DNA of 54,054 nt from Alphaproteobacteria bacterium (GCA_016869715.1 VGDM01000019.1:1-54054), one strand, 5' to 3'. Numbered from the stretch's first letter, positions 16,689 to 25,834 are shown. Program-made: numbers and translations. Notes: generated from the sequence alone by a model not told the origin.

Positions 16689-19511
16689 ATGAGCGACGTA
16701 GTGGTGGTGGAATCGCCGGCCAAGGCGAAGACAATCGAAAAATATCTCGGCCGCGATTTCACGGTGCTTGCCTCCTATGGCCATGTCCGCGATTTGGAAG
16801 AAAAGGATGGCGCGGTCCTGCCCGAACAGGATTTCGCCATGCTCTGGGGCAAGGACCCGCGCGGCGAACAGCAAATTGGTAAGATTGCCTCCGCCCTTAA
16901 GGGTGCGAAGCGGCTGTTTCTGGCAACCGACCCGGACCGGGAAGGGGAAGCGATTTCCTGGCATGTGAAGGATATGCTGGCCGAGCGCGGGGCGCTGAAG
17001 GGCAAGCATGTTCAGCGCATCACCTTCAATGAAATCACCAAACGCGCCGTGCAATATGCCGTCGCGCATCCGCGCGAATTAGATCAGCCGCTGATTGCGG
17101 CCTATCTGGCCCGCCGCGCCCTCGATTATTTGGTGGGCTATACGCTGTCGCCGGTGCTGTGGCGGAAGCTCCCTGGATCACGTTCCGCCGGCCGCGTGCA
17201 ATCGGTCGCGCTTCGGCTGATTTGCGAACGCGAAGCGGAGATCGAAGCGTTTCGCTCCCGCGAATACTGGACCATTGAAGGCCGCTTCACCACAGCGGCC
17301 GGCGCGCCCTTCACCGCGCGGCTCACGCATCTTGAAGGCCGCAAGCTCGAGCAATTCGACCTCCCGGATGAAGCGTCGGCAATGCGTGCGAAGAAGCTCG
17401 CCGACGGTGGCAGCTATAGCGTGGCGTCGGTGGAAAAGCGCCGCATGCGGCGCAACCCGCCGCCGCCCTTCATGACTTCTACGCTGCAGATGGAAGCATC
17501 GCGCAAGCTTGGCATGGGCGCGCAGCAAACCATGCGCACGGCGCAGGCTTTGTATGAGGCCGGCCACATCACCTATATGCGCACCGATGGCGTGACCATG
17601 GCGCGCGAAGCCATTGCCGCCATGCGTGATCACGTCAAAAGCGCATTCGGGCCGAATTACATGCCCGCCGCGCCGCGCGAATATGCCTCCAAGGCCAAGA
17701 ACGCCCAAGAAGCGCATGAGGCAATCCGCCCGACCGATGTGACGCGCAGCCCTGAGACCATGGGCGGCGAATTGGAAGGCGCGCAGGCCAGGCTTTATGA
17801 TCTGATCTGGAAGCGCGCGGTGGCGTCGCAAATGGCCTCGGCCGAGATGGATCAGACCACGGTGGATATCGCCGCCAAGGATGGCCGCGCCAATTTCCGC
17901 GCCACCGGTTCGGTGATTGCCTTTGACGGCTTCCTGAAACTCTATCGCGAAGATGAGGATGATCGTGCGGCAGACGCACGCGCCGGCATCCTGCCAGGCG
18001 CCGCCGCTGAGGATGAGGAAAGCCGCATCCTGCCCCCGATGCGGGCGAAGGAAGCGCTGAAACGCGGCGAGATTGCCGCGAGCCAGCATTTCACCCAGCC
18101 GCCGCCGCGCTATTCCGAAGCCTCGCTGGTTAAAAAGCTTGAGGAATTGGGCATTGGGCGGCCTTCCACCTATGCCTCCATCCTGCAGCGCTTGCAGGAT
18201 TTGAAATATGTCTCACTCAAAAAACGGCGTTTTATGGCGCAGGATTTGGGCCGGATGGTCACCACCTTCCTGGTGCGCTTCTTCGAAAAATATGTGGATA
18301 CCGGCTTTACCTCCGCCATGGAGGAAAAGCTCGATGAAATCTCCGGCGGGCAGGCGGAATGGCGCGCGGTGATGCATGCCTTCTGGGATGAATTCTCCCG
18401 CGCGGTGGAAGCGACCAAGGATCTGAAAGTGCGCGATGTTATTGACGCGCTGGATGAGGATTTGGGGCCGCATATCTTCCCCGCGCGCAGCGATGGCACA
18501 GACCCACGCGTTTGCCCGAGTTGTTCGGCGGGCCGGCTTGGCCTGCGGCTTGGGCGCGGTGGCGCCTTCATCGGTTGCTCCAACTACCCTGAATGCCGCT
18601 ACACGCGCCCTTTTGGCGTTGGGCCTGCCGATGGCGAAGGTGCCGGCGCGGATCGCGAATTGGGCAAGGACCCCGCGACGGGTCAGGTGGTGACCATTCG
18701 GCGCGGGCCTTACGGGGTTTATGTGCAGCTTGGGGAACCCGGCACGGATGCCAAGGGCAAGCCCACCAAGCCACGCCGCGCCAGTCTCGCCGCCGGGCAG
18801 AACCCTGATGGCATGACGCTGGAAGCAGCGCTTGGTTTGCTGTCCTTGCCGCGCGTGATTGGGATTGATCCGGAAAGCCAGGAAGAAATCACCGCGGGGC
18901 TTGGCCGTTTCGGTGCTTATGTGCGCTGTGGCAGCATCTTCAAATCGCTCGACAAGGATGATGATGTGCTGACCATCGGGCTCAATCGCGCGATTGTGCT
19001 GCTGGCCGATGCGCGGTCGCGCATTCGCGAATTGGGACCGCACCCGAAGGACGGAGAGATGGTCGTGGTGCGCAAGGGTCGCTTTGGCCCCTACGCGCAG
19101 CATGGGCGGGCGGTGGCCAATCTGCCGCGCGATTTGGCGATGGAAGACGCCAGGCTTGCCGATATGGTCACGCTGCTCGCTGAAAAGGGCAAGGAAATGC
19201 AGGCGCGCGGTGCTGCGGCGCGCAAGGGTGCCAAGGGTGGCGCGCGCAAGGCCGCTGTCCCGGCAGCGCCCGCGAAAGCCAAGCCCCCTGCCAAGCCGAA
19301 AGCCGCGCCGGCCAAGGCGAAGCCCGCCGCCAAAGCGAAGCCAGCTGCGGCAAAGGCCAAACCTGCTGCCAAGGCAAAGGCCGCGTCCGCCAAAGGAAAG
19401 CCAGCCACGGCAAAGGCCAAACCTACTGCCAAGGCAAAGGCCGCACCCGCCAAAGCCAAGCCCGCTGCTAAGGCAAAGGCCAAACCCGCCGCGCGCAAGA
19501 GCGGCCGCTGA
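16689..19511 (+). CDS. topA: DNA topoisomerase I
   Basis: The 940-residue type-IA topoisomerase begins MSDVVVVESPAKAKTIEKYL (Toprim). The Toprim acidic motif is ATDPDREGEAISWH, and the catalytic Tyr296 lies in HITYMRTDG. Further domains follow, then a zinc-ribbon-like CPSCSAGRLGLRLGRGGAF with GCSNYPECRY, and several repeats of the topoisomerase C-terminal kind (RRGPYGVYVQLG, GRFGAYVRCG, KGRFGPYAQHG). The last 80 or so residues are almost only Ala, Lys and Pro. It relaxes negative supercoils. I chose ATG 16689 with a GGGAAGG upstream. A GTG five codons earlier overlaps the dprA stop and is less likely. Confidence 0.96.
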   Translation: MSDVVVVESPAKAKTIEKYLGRDFTVLASYGHVRDLEEKDGAVLPEQDFAMLWGKDPRGEQQIGKIASALKGAKRLFLATDPDREGEAISWHVKDMLAERGALKGKHVQRITFNEITKRAVQYAVAHPRELDQPLIAAYLARRALDYLVGYTLSPVLWRKLPGSRSAGRVQSVALRLICEREAEIEAFRSREYWTIEGRFTTAAGAPFTARLTHLEGRKLEQFDLPDEASAMRAKKLADGGSYSVASVEKRRMRRNPPPPFMTSTLQMEASRKLGMGAQQTMRTAQALYEAGHITYMRTDGVTMAREAIAAMRDHVKSAFGPNYMPAAPREYASKAKNAQEAHEAIRPTDVTRSPETMGGELEGAQARLYDLIWKRAVASQMASAEMDQTTVDIAAKDGRANFRATGSVIAFDGFLKLYREDEDDRAADARAGILPGAAAEDEESRILPPMRAKEALKRGEIAASQHFTQPPPRYSEASLVKKLEELGIGRPSTYASILQRLQDLKYVSLKKRRFMAQDLGRMVTTFLVRFFEKYVDTGFTSAMEEKLDEISGGQAEWRAVMHAFWDEFSRAVEATKDLKVRDVIDALDEDLGPHIFPARSDGTDPRVCPSCSAGRLGLRLGRGGAFIGCSNYPECRYTRPFGVGPADGEGAGADRELGKDPATGQVVTIRRGPYGVYVQLGEPGTDAKGKPTKPRRASLAAGQNPDGMTLEAALGLLSLPRVIGIDPESQEEITAGLGRFGAYVRCGSIFKSLDKDDDVLTIGLNRAIVLLADARSRIRELGPHPKDGEMVVVRKGRFGPYAQHGRAVANLPRDLAMEDARLADMVTLLAEKGKEMQARGAAARKGAKGGARKAAVPAAPAKAKPPAKPKAAPAKAKPAAKAKPAAAKAKPAAKAKAASAKGKPATAKAKPTAKAKAAPAKAKPAAKAKAKPAARKSGR
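19250..19508 (+). repeat. Ala/Lys/Pro coding repeat in the topA tail
   Basis: About 260 bp of direct, imperfect repeats built on units such as GCCAAGGCAAAGGCCGC and GCCAAAGCCAAGCCC encode an (A-K-P-A-A-K-A-K) tract. Two long near-identical copies lie around 19345-19392 and 19405-19452. The encoded tail resembles histone-H1-like DNA-binding tails and would be disordered and strongly basic. The region should be prone to slippage. Confidence 0.85.
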
Positions 19512-19512
19512 C

Positions 19513-21777
19513 ATGCCGCGTCGCGGCCCGCCGGTGAAAGGCCATCAGGCCCGATCCCGCGCCGCCGCCGGCCCGGCGGCCGGTGCCAAACATCGCGGTG
19601 GCGCGCGGCAGGCCTCTGAAACGACTGGCGAGCTTCCATCAAAGGCAGCGCTGCGTGGCTTCATCGTGGAAGCCAAGGGCCGGGTCACGAAATCCGAAAT
19701 CGCCCGCGCTTTTGGGCTCAGCCCGGATCAGCGCCCCGCCTTGCGCCAATTGATGCGTGAATTGGCCGCAGAAGGGGGATCAAGCCCTGCCGGCAAGCGC
19801 GCCATCATCGCGCCTGGCCGCCTGCCGGATATGGCGCCGGTGGAAGTGACCGGCACGGACCCGGATGGCCATCCCATCGCTCGCCCGCTGCACTGGGAAG
19901 GCGAAGGTCGCCCGCCGATCATCTACATGCGCCCGGAAGGCAAGGGCCGCCCGGCGCTTGCGGTTGGGGAACGCGTACTCGCGTGCCTCAAGCCCATCGG
20001 TGCCGGCAAATATGAAGGCCGCACTTTCAAGCGCATCGCGGGCGGCGCGCCGGCGCGCATTCTGGGCGTTTACGAGGAAGGGAGGATCATCCCGACCGAT
20101 CGGCGCCAGAAGGGCGAATGGATCGTGCCCCCTGGTGAAGCGGGCAGCGCCAAGCCGGGCGATATCGTGCTGGCTGAGCCCTTGCCTGCCACGCGGCATT
20201 TCGGCCCCAAGTCGGCGCGGATTGTCGAAAGCCTGGGGGTGATGGGCGAACCGCGCTCGGTCTCCCTGATTTGCATCCATGCCCATGGCATCCCCGATGT
20301 CTTCCCCGCCGAGGCGATCCGTGAAGCCGAAGCGGCGAAGGGTGTCACCGCCCGCGGGCGCATTGATTTGCGCGACCTGCCGCTGGTGACGATTGATGGC
20401 GATGATGCGCGGGATTTCGACGACGCCGTGCATGCCGAGCCCGATGGCGCCGGCTGGAAGGTGACCGTCGCCATTGCCGATGTCGCGCATTATGTCGGCC
20501 CCGATAGCCATCTGGACCGCGAAGCCTGGGCGCGGGGCAATTCGGTCTATTTCCCCGACCGCGTCGTGCCGATGCTGCCCGAGGCGCTGTCCAATGGCTG
20601 GTGCAGCCTACGCCCGCGTGAAGATCGCGGCTGCCTCTTTGTTGAAATGCGCTTCGATGGTGCGGGGCGGAAGACCGGGCATCGCTTCGGGCGCGGCATC
20701 ATGCGCTCCGCCGCGAGGCTCACTTACGAACAGGCGCAGGCGCGTTTTGAAGCCGGGTCTGAACCGGAAGGCTTGGCGCCTGGCCATATGGCCAGCCTCT
20801 ACGGCGCCTTCCGTGCCTTGCTGGCAGCGCGTGAGGCGCGCGGCACGCTGGATTTGGACTTGCCGGAACGCCGCGTATTGCTGGACGATAAGGGGCGCGT
20901 GACGGCGGTGGTTCCCCGCGCGCGGCTCGATTCCCATCGGCTGATTGAGGAATTCATGGTCGCCGCCAATGTCTGCGCGGCGGAGGAATTGGAACGCCTG
21001 ATCCACCCCTGCATGTATCGCGTGCATGACCGGCCTTCGGATTTGAAGCTGGAAGGGCTGCGACAGTTTTTACGCAGCCTGGAATTGTCGCTGCCGCCCG
21101 GTGATCGGCTGCATCCGCGCGACTTCGCCGCGCTGCTGGCTTCAGTGAAGGAAAAGCCGGAAGAACGCCTGGTGCATGAAACCGTGCTGCGCAGCCAATC
21201 CCAGGCGGCCTATGCGCCAGATAATCTCGGGCATTTTGGTCTCGCTTTGGCGCGCTATGCGCATTTCACCTCCCCCATCCGGCGCTATGCCGATTTGCTG
21301 GTGCATCGCGCGCTGATCCGCGGCTTGAAACTTGGCAGTGATGGTCTGGCGGAAGTGGAAGCAGCGCGGTTTTTGGAAACCGGCGAACACATCACCGCGA
21401 CCGAACGCCGCGCTGCCGCAGCCGAACGCGATGCGGTTGATCGCTACCTTGCGGCATATATGTCAGAGCGCGTGGGAAATTTATTCGCCGCACGCATTTC
21501 TGGGGTGACACGCTTCGGCCTCTTTGTCACTCTGGATGAGAATGGCGCGAGCGGAATCGTACCGCTTGGCTCATTGCCGGATGATAGATGGGATCAGGAC
21601 GTAGCCACGCAGCGCCTGGCTGGTCGCAGGACAGGTCTGACCTTTACTTTGGGTCAGTCTGTGGAAGTGCGGCTCAGGGAAGCGACCGCGCGTACGGGCG
21701 GGATGGTGTTTCACATCATGCAAGGCATACCGAAACGCAGTGGTCGGCCCGCACCAGCACGGCGTGGGCGGCGCTGA
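19513..21777 (+). CDS. rnr: Ribonuclease R (RNase II/R family exoribonuclease)
   Basis: The 754-residue protein starts at ATG 19513, one base after the topA stop. It has a basic N-terminal tail, a winged-helix region (SKAALRGFIVEAKGRVTKSE), OB/cold-shock domains, and the RNB catalytic domain with VTIDGDDARDFDDAV near 295, whose Asp residues bind Mg2+. Further RNB motifs are RLTYEQAQARF and YAHFTSPIRRYADLLVHR. A C-terminal S1 domain follows (FAARISGVTRFGLFVTL) and a basic tail. It degrades structured RNA 3' to 5'. Reading frames starting further upstream only run antisense-like through topA. The pairing with topA is common in alphaproteobacteria. Confidence 0.95.
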   Translation: MPRRGPPVKGHQARSRAAAGPAAGAKHRGGARQASETTGELPSKAALRGFIVEAKGRVTKSEIARAFGLSPDQRPALRQLMRELAAEGGSSPAGKRAIIAPGRLPDMAPVEVTGTDPDGHPIARPLHWEGEGRPPIIYMRPEGKGRPALAVGERVLACLKPIGAGKYEGRTFKRIAGGAPARILGVYEEGRIIPTDRRQKGEWIVPPGEAGSAKPGDIVLAEPLPATRHFGPKSARIVESLGVMGEPRSVSLICIHAHGIPDVFPAEAIREAEAAKGVTARGRIDLRDLPLVTIDGDDARDFDDAVHAEPDGAGWKVTVAIADVAHYVGPDSHLDREAWARGNSVYFPDRVVPMLPEALSNGWCSLRPREDRGCLFVEMRFDGAGRKTGHRFGRGIMRSAARLTYEQAQARFEAGSEPEGLAPGHMASLYGAFRALLAAREARGTLDLDLPERRVLLDDKGRVTAVVPRARLDSHRLIEEFMVAANVCAAEELERLIHPCMYRVHDRPSDLKLEGLRQFLRSLELSLPPGDRLHPRDFAALLASVKEKPEERLVHETVLRSQSQAAYAPDNLGHFGLALARYAHFTSPIRRYADLLVHRALIRGLKLGSDGLAEVEAARFLETGEHITATERRAAAAERDAVDRYLAAYMSERVGNLFAARISGVTRFGLFVTLDENGASGIVPLGSLPDDRWDQDVATQRLAGRRTGLTFTLGQSVEVRLREATARTGGMVFHIMQGIPKRSGRPAPARRGRR

Positions 21778-23351
21778 GCACGCGCGCGCGCGTTTTTGCC
21801 TCACTTGCCTTTCTGATCCTGCTGCTTGCTTCCGCCCTGCCTTTGGGCGCCGCCTTGGCACAGGAAGCCCCGCGCGCCGGGGTGCATGAAGCCATTGCTC
21901 CCTTCCCGCGTGAGGAAATGCAGGCGGTTTTCGCCGCCGGCTTCGCCGCCATTCTTGATCGGCATATGGAACGCGCGCTGCCGAGTGATCTGATCACCTG
22001 GGGCCTTGCCGGTTTTACGGCACATGATCCAAGCCTTCGGGTTGAACGGCAGGGGCGCGAATTGCGCCTGATGCGCGCGCGCCGCGCCTTGATCAGCCGA
22101 CTGCTGCCGAGTGATTCCACGCGCGGCAAGCCGGAAGCGATTGGCATGACGGCTGCTGAAGCACTGATGCCTTTTCAGGAGGCTGCCTGGGCAGCCTCTC
22201 CTGCCATTCGCGATCAACGGCGGGATAGGCTGCTGCGCGCCGGTTTTTCGGCCATTTTCGGCCATCTTGACCCATTCAGCCGCTATGTGACGCCGGAAGA
22301 AGCGCAGTTGGCGCGGGAACGCCGGCTCGGGCAGGGCAGTGTCGGCCTCAGGCTTGCGGCGCAGCGCGGTCAGGTGCTGGTCGCCGCCGTCACGCGCGAC
22401 AGCCCGGCGGCAACGGCCGGCATACGCGTGGGTGATCGACTGGTGACCGTGGATGATGAAATGGTCTTCGCCAATGACCTGCCCGGCGCCGAATTGCTGC
22501 TGGAAGGCGCGCCCGAGACTGAGGTGACGCTGGTGACGCAGCGGGCCGGGCGTCGGCGGAATGTGACGCTACGGCGCGTGGCGCAGCGCGTGGAAACGGT
22601 CACAACAGAAACCCGCGATGGCGTGCTGCATCTGCGCGTCTCGGGCTTTACCGCGCTGACCTCGGCTCAGGTATCCGGCTTTGTTGAAGCCGCTTTCGCC
22701 AGCGCCAATCCACCGCGCGGCCTGGTTCTGGATTTGCGCGGCAATCGCGGTGGCATCCTTACCCAGGCAGTGGCGGTCGCCGATATCTTCCTTGATGCCG
22801 GGGAAATTGTGGGCACTGCCGGTCGCCATCCGGAGGCCAATCGGCGCTACATGAGCCTTTCCGATCTTGATCTCGCGCAAGGCCGGCCCATTGTGGTGAT
22901 GGTGGATGGGCGCACGGCCTCGGCGGCGGAAATCCTGGCGGCAGCCTTGGCGGAGCGCGGGCGCGCGGCGGTGCTTGGCACCGGCACCCAGGGCAAGGGC
23001 CTGGTGCAAATCCTGCTGCCCCTACCGAATGGCGGGGAATTGCAACTTAGCTGGTCGCGTATTGTCATGCCGTCTGGCTGGCCCTTGCAGGGCGCAGGGC
23101 TATTGCCGGCACTTTGCACCGCCGGCGGGGATGAGGCTGCGGCGACCGCGCTGGCGGCCTTGCGCGCCGGGCAGCAACCCATGGGGGCAGTGCTAGCACG
23201 GTTGCGCGCGCTGCGCCCGCCGGTCTCAGCTTTGGAAGCCACGTCCCTGCGCGAGACTTGCCCCGGGCTGGTTGGGATTGAGCGGGATGCGGATTTCGCC
23301 CAGGCGCTGGTGACGGATGCCGCGGCCTATCAGGCGGCGCTGAAGCGCTAA
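21774..23351 (+). CDS. S41 family C-terminal processing peptidase, apparent CTG start
   Basis: The protein is periplasmic or secreted: a signal peptide (STRARVFASLAFLILLLASA, then LAQEAP), a helical region ending FGHLDPFSRYVTPEEA, a PDZ domain (about 180-260, with DSPAATAGIRVGDRLV), and the S41 core with LDLRGNRGGILTQAV. The catalytic Ser383 is in GRTASAAEI and the Lys408 in GTQGKGLVQ. The 25-residue spacing equals that of Ser and Lys in Tsp/Prc. It cleaves misfolded or tagged envelope proteins. No ATG, GTG or TTG gives a sensible start. The CTG at 21774 overlaps the rnr stop as CTGA, mirroring the usual ATGA, and places the signal peptide exactly. The next in-frame ATG upstream, at 21588, is deep inside rnr. 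Confidence 0.85.
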   Translation: MSTRARVFASLAFLILLLASALPLGAALAQEAPRAGVHEAIAPFPREEMQAVFAAGFAAILDRHMERALPSDLITWGLAGFTAHDPSLRVERQGRELRLMRARRALISRLLPSDSTRGKPEAIGMTAAEALMPFQEAAWAASPAIRDQRRDRLLRAGFSAIFGHLDPFSRYVTPEEAQLARERRLGQGSVGLRLAAQRGQVLVAAVTRDSPAATAGIRVGDRLVTVDDEMVFANDLPGAELLLEGAPETEVTLVTQRAGRRRNVTLRRVAQRVETVTTETRDGVLHLRVSGFTALTSAQVSGFVEAAFASANPPRGLVLDLRGNRGGILTQAVAVADIFLDAGEIVGTAGRHPEANRRYMSLSDLDLAQGRPIVVMVDGRTASAAEILAAALAERGRAAVLGTGTQGKGLVQILLPLPNGGELQLSWSRIVMPSGWPLQGAGLLPALCTAGGDEAAATALAALRAGQQPMGAVLARLRALRPPVSALEATSLRETCPGLVGIERDADFAQALVTDAAAYQAALKR

Positions 23352-23514
23352 GCGGCCAGCACTACAACGCCAGGGCGGCGCCTTCGGCATTTGCCCACAG
23401 CCCTGCTTGCGCGCATTCCCTGAACGCTTTTGTGGAAGTCCGCCAAAAGCCACGAAGCCAAACTCTCGGGCAATCGTCACGCCCATGCTATGCCCCAAGG
23501 AGGAGGAGACAACC

Positions 23515-24201
23515 ATGCTCGATAACCCCCCGCTGCTCACCATCCATCGCGGCCATCGCCGCCCTGACCGCGCGCTGATTGAAGCCTTTCGTGGCGCGCA
23601 GACATCCCATCTGGTGGATGCCATGGATGGGCGTGGTGCGCTTGATTACCGGATCAAGCCAATGGACCCGGACAATGCGGTTTTTGTCGGCCCGGCGCTG
23701 ACTGCACTCGCCTATCCCGCCGATGTGGTCGGCGTTTTTGGCGCGCTGATGGAAGCGGAAGAGGGTGATGTGATTGTGGTCGCCAATGATGCCTATACAG
23801 CGACCGCCGTGATCGGTGATCTGGTGGCCGGTATGATGAAGAATAAGGGTGTGGCGGCTTTCGTCACCGATGGGCTGGCGCGCGATCGCGCCGGCATTGT
23901 TGCATTCCGCCTGCCACTTTTTGCCGCCGGCATCATGCCAGCCTCACCGGCTGCCAATGGCCCGGCGGTGGTGGGCGCGCCAGTGACGCTTGGCGGGCAG
24001 CATGTGCGCCCCGGCGATATCATTGTGGGCGATGCGGATGGCATTGTCGTGGTGCCGCAGGATCAGGCGGCAGCGGTGCGGGAAAAACTCGCCGCCGTGC
24101 GTGCCGCCGAAGCCCGCGCCATTGCCGCCGTGGAAGCCGGTGCCACCGCCAATGAAAAGATGCGCGCCATTGTCGCCAATGCGCGGATCATCAGCCAATA
24201 A
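23515..24201 (+). CDS. RraA-like protein / HMG-CHA aldolase family
   Basis: The 228-residue protein belongs to the RraA-like superfamily: THLVDAM-like sequence (TSHLVDAMDGRGALDY), a GPALT segment, GDVIVVANDAY, VTDGLARD near residue 120 with the conserved Asp, and the late GDADGIVVVPQ. Members with the Asp/Arg/Gly active site are divalent-metal aldolases and oxaloacetate decarboxylases acting on 4-carboxy-4-hydroxy-2-oxo acids; others inhibit RNase E. The start ATG 23515 has a very strong AGGAGGAGG ribosome-binding site. Earlier in-frame ATGs lack one. It stands alone and ends at a strong terminator. The exact substrate is unknown. Confidence 0.85.
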   Translation: MLDNPPLLTIHRGHRRPDRALIEAFRGAQTSHLVDAMDGRGALDYRIKPMDPDNAVFVGPALTALAYPADVVGVFGALMEAEEGDVIVVANDAYTATAVIGDLVAGMMKNKGVAAFVTDGLARDRAGIVAFRLPLFAAGIMPASPAANGPAVVGAPVTLGGQHVRPGDIIVGDADGIVVVPQDQAAAVREKLAAVRAAEARAIAAVEAGATANEKMRAIVANARIISQ

Positions 24202-24203
24202 AT

Positions 24204-24241
24204 AAAAACGCCGCCAAGGTTTTCCCTTGGCGGCGTTTTTT
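24204..24241 (+). terminator. Strong intrinsic terminator after the RraA-like gene
   Basis: A 16-bp perfect stem (AAAAACGCCGCCAAGG with its complement) around a TTTTC loop, ending in six T, starts three bases after the stop codon. The flanking A-rich and T-rich arms make it potentially bidirectional. Confidence 0.95.
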
Positions 24242-24249
24242 AAGCCGAT

Positions 24250-24345
24250 TGCGTTCAGATGGAACCATCTGAACGTGTGAAGATCTCAAAAAACAACGAT
24301 CTAGAGCGGGTTGCGTGAACCCATGTGAACGCAACATGCTCCAGG
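24250..24345. repeat. Two adjacent palindromes, likely interspersed intergenic repeat
   Basis: The first palindrome is CGTTCAGATGG (24252-24262), AA, CCATCTGAACG (24265-24275), perfect over 11 bp. About 30 bp later, GAGCGGGTTGCGT (24304-24316) faces ACGCAACATGCTC (24329-24341) with two mismatches, preceded by GATCTAGAGC. Such GATCTAGAGC-plus-GTTGCGTTC modules look like short mobile palindromic repeats seen between genes in many alphaproteobacteria (recall, not searched). The block lies between two convergent genes and encodes nothing. Confidence 0.65.
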
Positions 24346-24371
24346 GAACGGGCGATCTAAGCCAGCTGTAA

Positions 24372-24758
24372 TCAATCCGTCTGTTTGCCAAGATAGGCCA
24401 GCAAATCCTTTAATTGCTGTTCATTGCGAATGCCGGCAAAGGCCATGGAGCCCTGCGGCACAACCGCCTTTGGATTGGTGAGGTAAGCGGTCAGGCGTTC
24501 CTCATTCCAGGTAAGGCCACCTTCGGCCAGCGTACGCATACTGGAGGAATAGCGGAAGCCTTCGATGGAAGCCGCCTTGCGCCCCACAATGCCCCAAAGG
24601 TTGGGCCCGACGCCATTGCGCCCAACTTTATCGACGGTGTGGCAGGCGCGGCACTGGTTGAATACGCGTTGGCCGGCATCGGCATCCTGCGCAAAGGCGG
24701 GCGCCGCGATGGAAAAACTCGCGAACAAAGCCGCGGAAAAAGAAAAACGACGCATCAA
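24372..24758 (-). CDS. Periplasmic class-I cytochrome c
   Basis: The 128-residue protein has a signal peptide (MMRRFSFSAALFASFSIAAP with AFAQDA cleavage), the heme-binding CRACH near residue 37, a conserved KVGRNGVGPNLWGIVGRKAA segment, and the axial Met in PQGSMAFAGI near 104. This is a small soluble c2/c550-type cytochrome, an electron carrier between bc1-type complexes and oxidases or other periplasmic partners. It has no obvious operon partner. Downstream is the palindromic repeat; upstream a decayed chemoreceptor gene reads the same way. Confidence 0.92.
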   Translation of the reverse strand: MMRRFSFSAALFASFSIAAPAFAQDADAGQRVFNQCRACHTVDKVGRNGVGPNLWGIVGRKAASIEGFRYSSSMRTLAEGGLTWNEERLTAYLTNPKAVVPQGSMAFAGIRNEQQLKDLLAYLGKQTD

Positions 24759-24844
24759 TCAAGGTTCCTGGAAGCTGATAGGCCGTGAGCACGGCAGACG
24801 ACCCATAACGATGAGATGGTCGCGTTTGGCAAACTGGCAAGCGG

Positions 24845-25719
24845 TCACGCTGCCCGCATGTCAGGACTTTCATGTTTCTGCAATAAGGCTGCAATAGCTG
24901 GCCGCGCCGCAGCGGGATCAGTAAAGGCAAGATAAAGCTGCCCCTGGGCGCGTGAGACAAGCCGCACGGCGAACGCCGGCCCCAGCGCGTCAATGCGAAG
25001 CTCACCTTCGGCAAAATCCGCCGTACCCCCCAGGAACAGCGCCCCGCTCGGCGAAAGGTCCAGCAATACGCCGTCAGAAGCATTCAACCGAGCAGGCACA
25101 CTTAAGGAGGGTCGCGCTTCTCGTCGCCTATCGGCTGCTGAAACGTGCCCGCGCAGCGCCTCCCCCAGACTCTGCGGGAAGGCGGCGATGGCATCGGCCA
25201 GCTCATCCACGCCTGACTGCAAGGTCCAAGCGGCCTCTCCGGTATTGCCAAATCCTGCGTCAGCGCCTCCATCCTATTCGCCACATCGGCGGCATTCTCG
25301 GCCGCGCCGGTGATGGCGCGGGAAATTTTGGCCGTGGTGGCGGATTGTTCCTCAACGGCTGCGGCGACCGAGGTCGCTACCGCATCAAGTTCCGCCACCA
25401 CGCCGCCAATGCCATCCATGGCGGCCAGGGCACGGCTGGCGGCGGCCTGCATGGCGGCAATGCGCCCGGCGATTTCCTCGGTGCTTTAGGCGGTGGGTTT
25501 GACGTGGTTCTTTACCTCACCCGCCGCCAGGCGCGAAAGCTTGCTAGCAAAGCCCGCCAGCATGTTGCGCTGATGCCAAAGCGCCCGACATCCCAGCAGC
25601 AGGCAAATCATGAAGCCCGCCGCCTGACCAGCAGCGACAACCTGCCCCGCCGCCGCCAAACCGGGTTGGGCGAGCAAGAGCATCACGGCAAGGGCTGGTA
25701 GGCGAAGATCAGCTCTCAT
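24845..25719 (-). pseudogene. Chemoreceptor-PilZ gene with stop, frameshift and internal deletion
   Basis: Fragment 1 (from ATG 25719) has two hydrophobic segments and a HAMP-like SKLSRLAAGEV, then KNHVKPTA and TAA at 25486-25488. In the same frame it continues STEEIAGRIAAMQAA, then an AVATSVAAAVEEQSATT segment, which is the end of a methyl-accepting signalling domain. Near 25225-25240 the frame changes to SGVDELADAIAAFPQS. A PilZ-like domain follows (DRRREARPSLSVPARL, DLSPSGALF). The central signalling domain is missing: the HAMP text runs straight into sequence that normally follows FAVVAGEVKNL. This fits a deletion between two similar AAGEV/VAGEV stretches. It cannot give a working receptor. 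Confidence 0.8.
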
Positions 25720-25834
25720 GGCGCATCCTGGAGTCCGAAGCTCACTGTGCCGCCATTTCGCTACGAGCCGGTTAAGGCCCGTGCGGCCTGGCGCGATTGC
25801 GGCTAAACATGGCGAAGGTTTTAGGAATTGACGT

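Noticed and set aside
18994..19512. N-terminal extension of ribonuclease R through topA
   Set aside because: The extension is Arg/Pro-rich antisense-like text in another frame of topA; ATG 19513 gives the normal RNase R start.
18213..19514. 433-codon minus-strand frame opposite topA
   Set aside because: Its C/G/L/F-rich repeats are the antisense of the Ala/Lys/Pro repeat and topA; no independent evidence.
21588..21773. ATG 21588 as start of the S41 protease
   Set aside because: It would overlap rnr by 190 bp and put 62 non-family residues ahead of the signal peptide.
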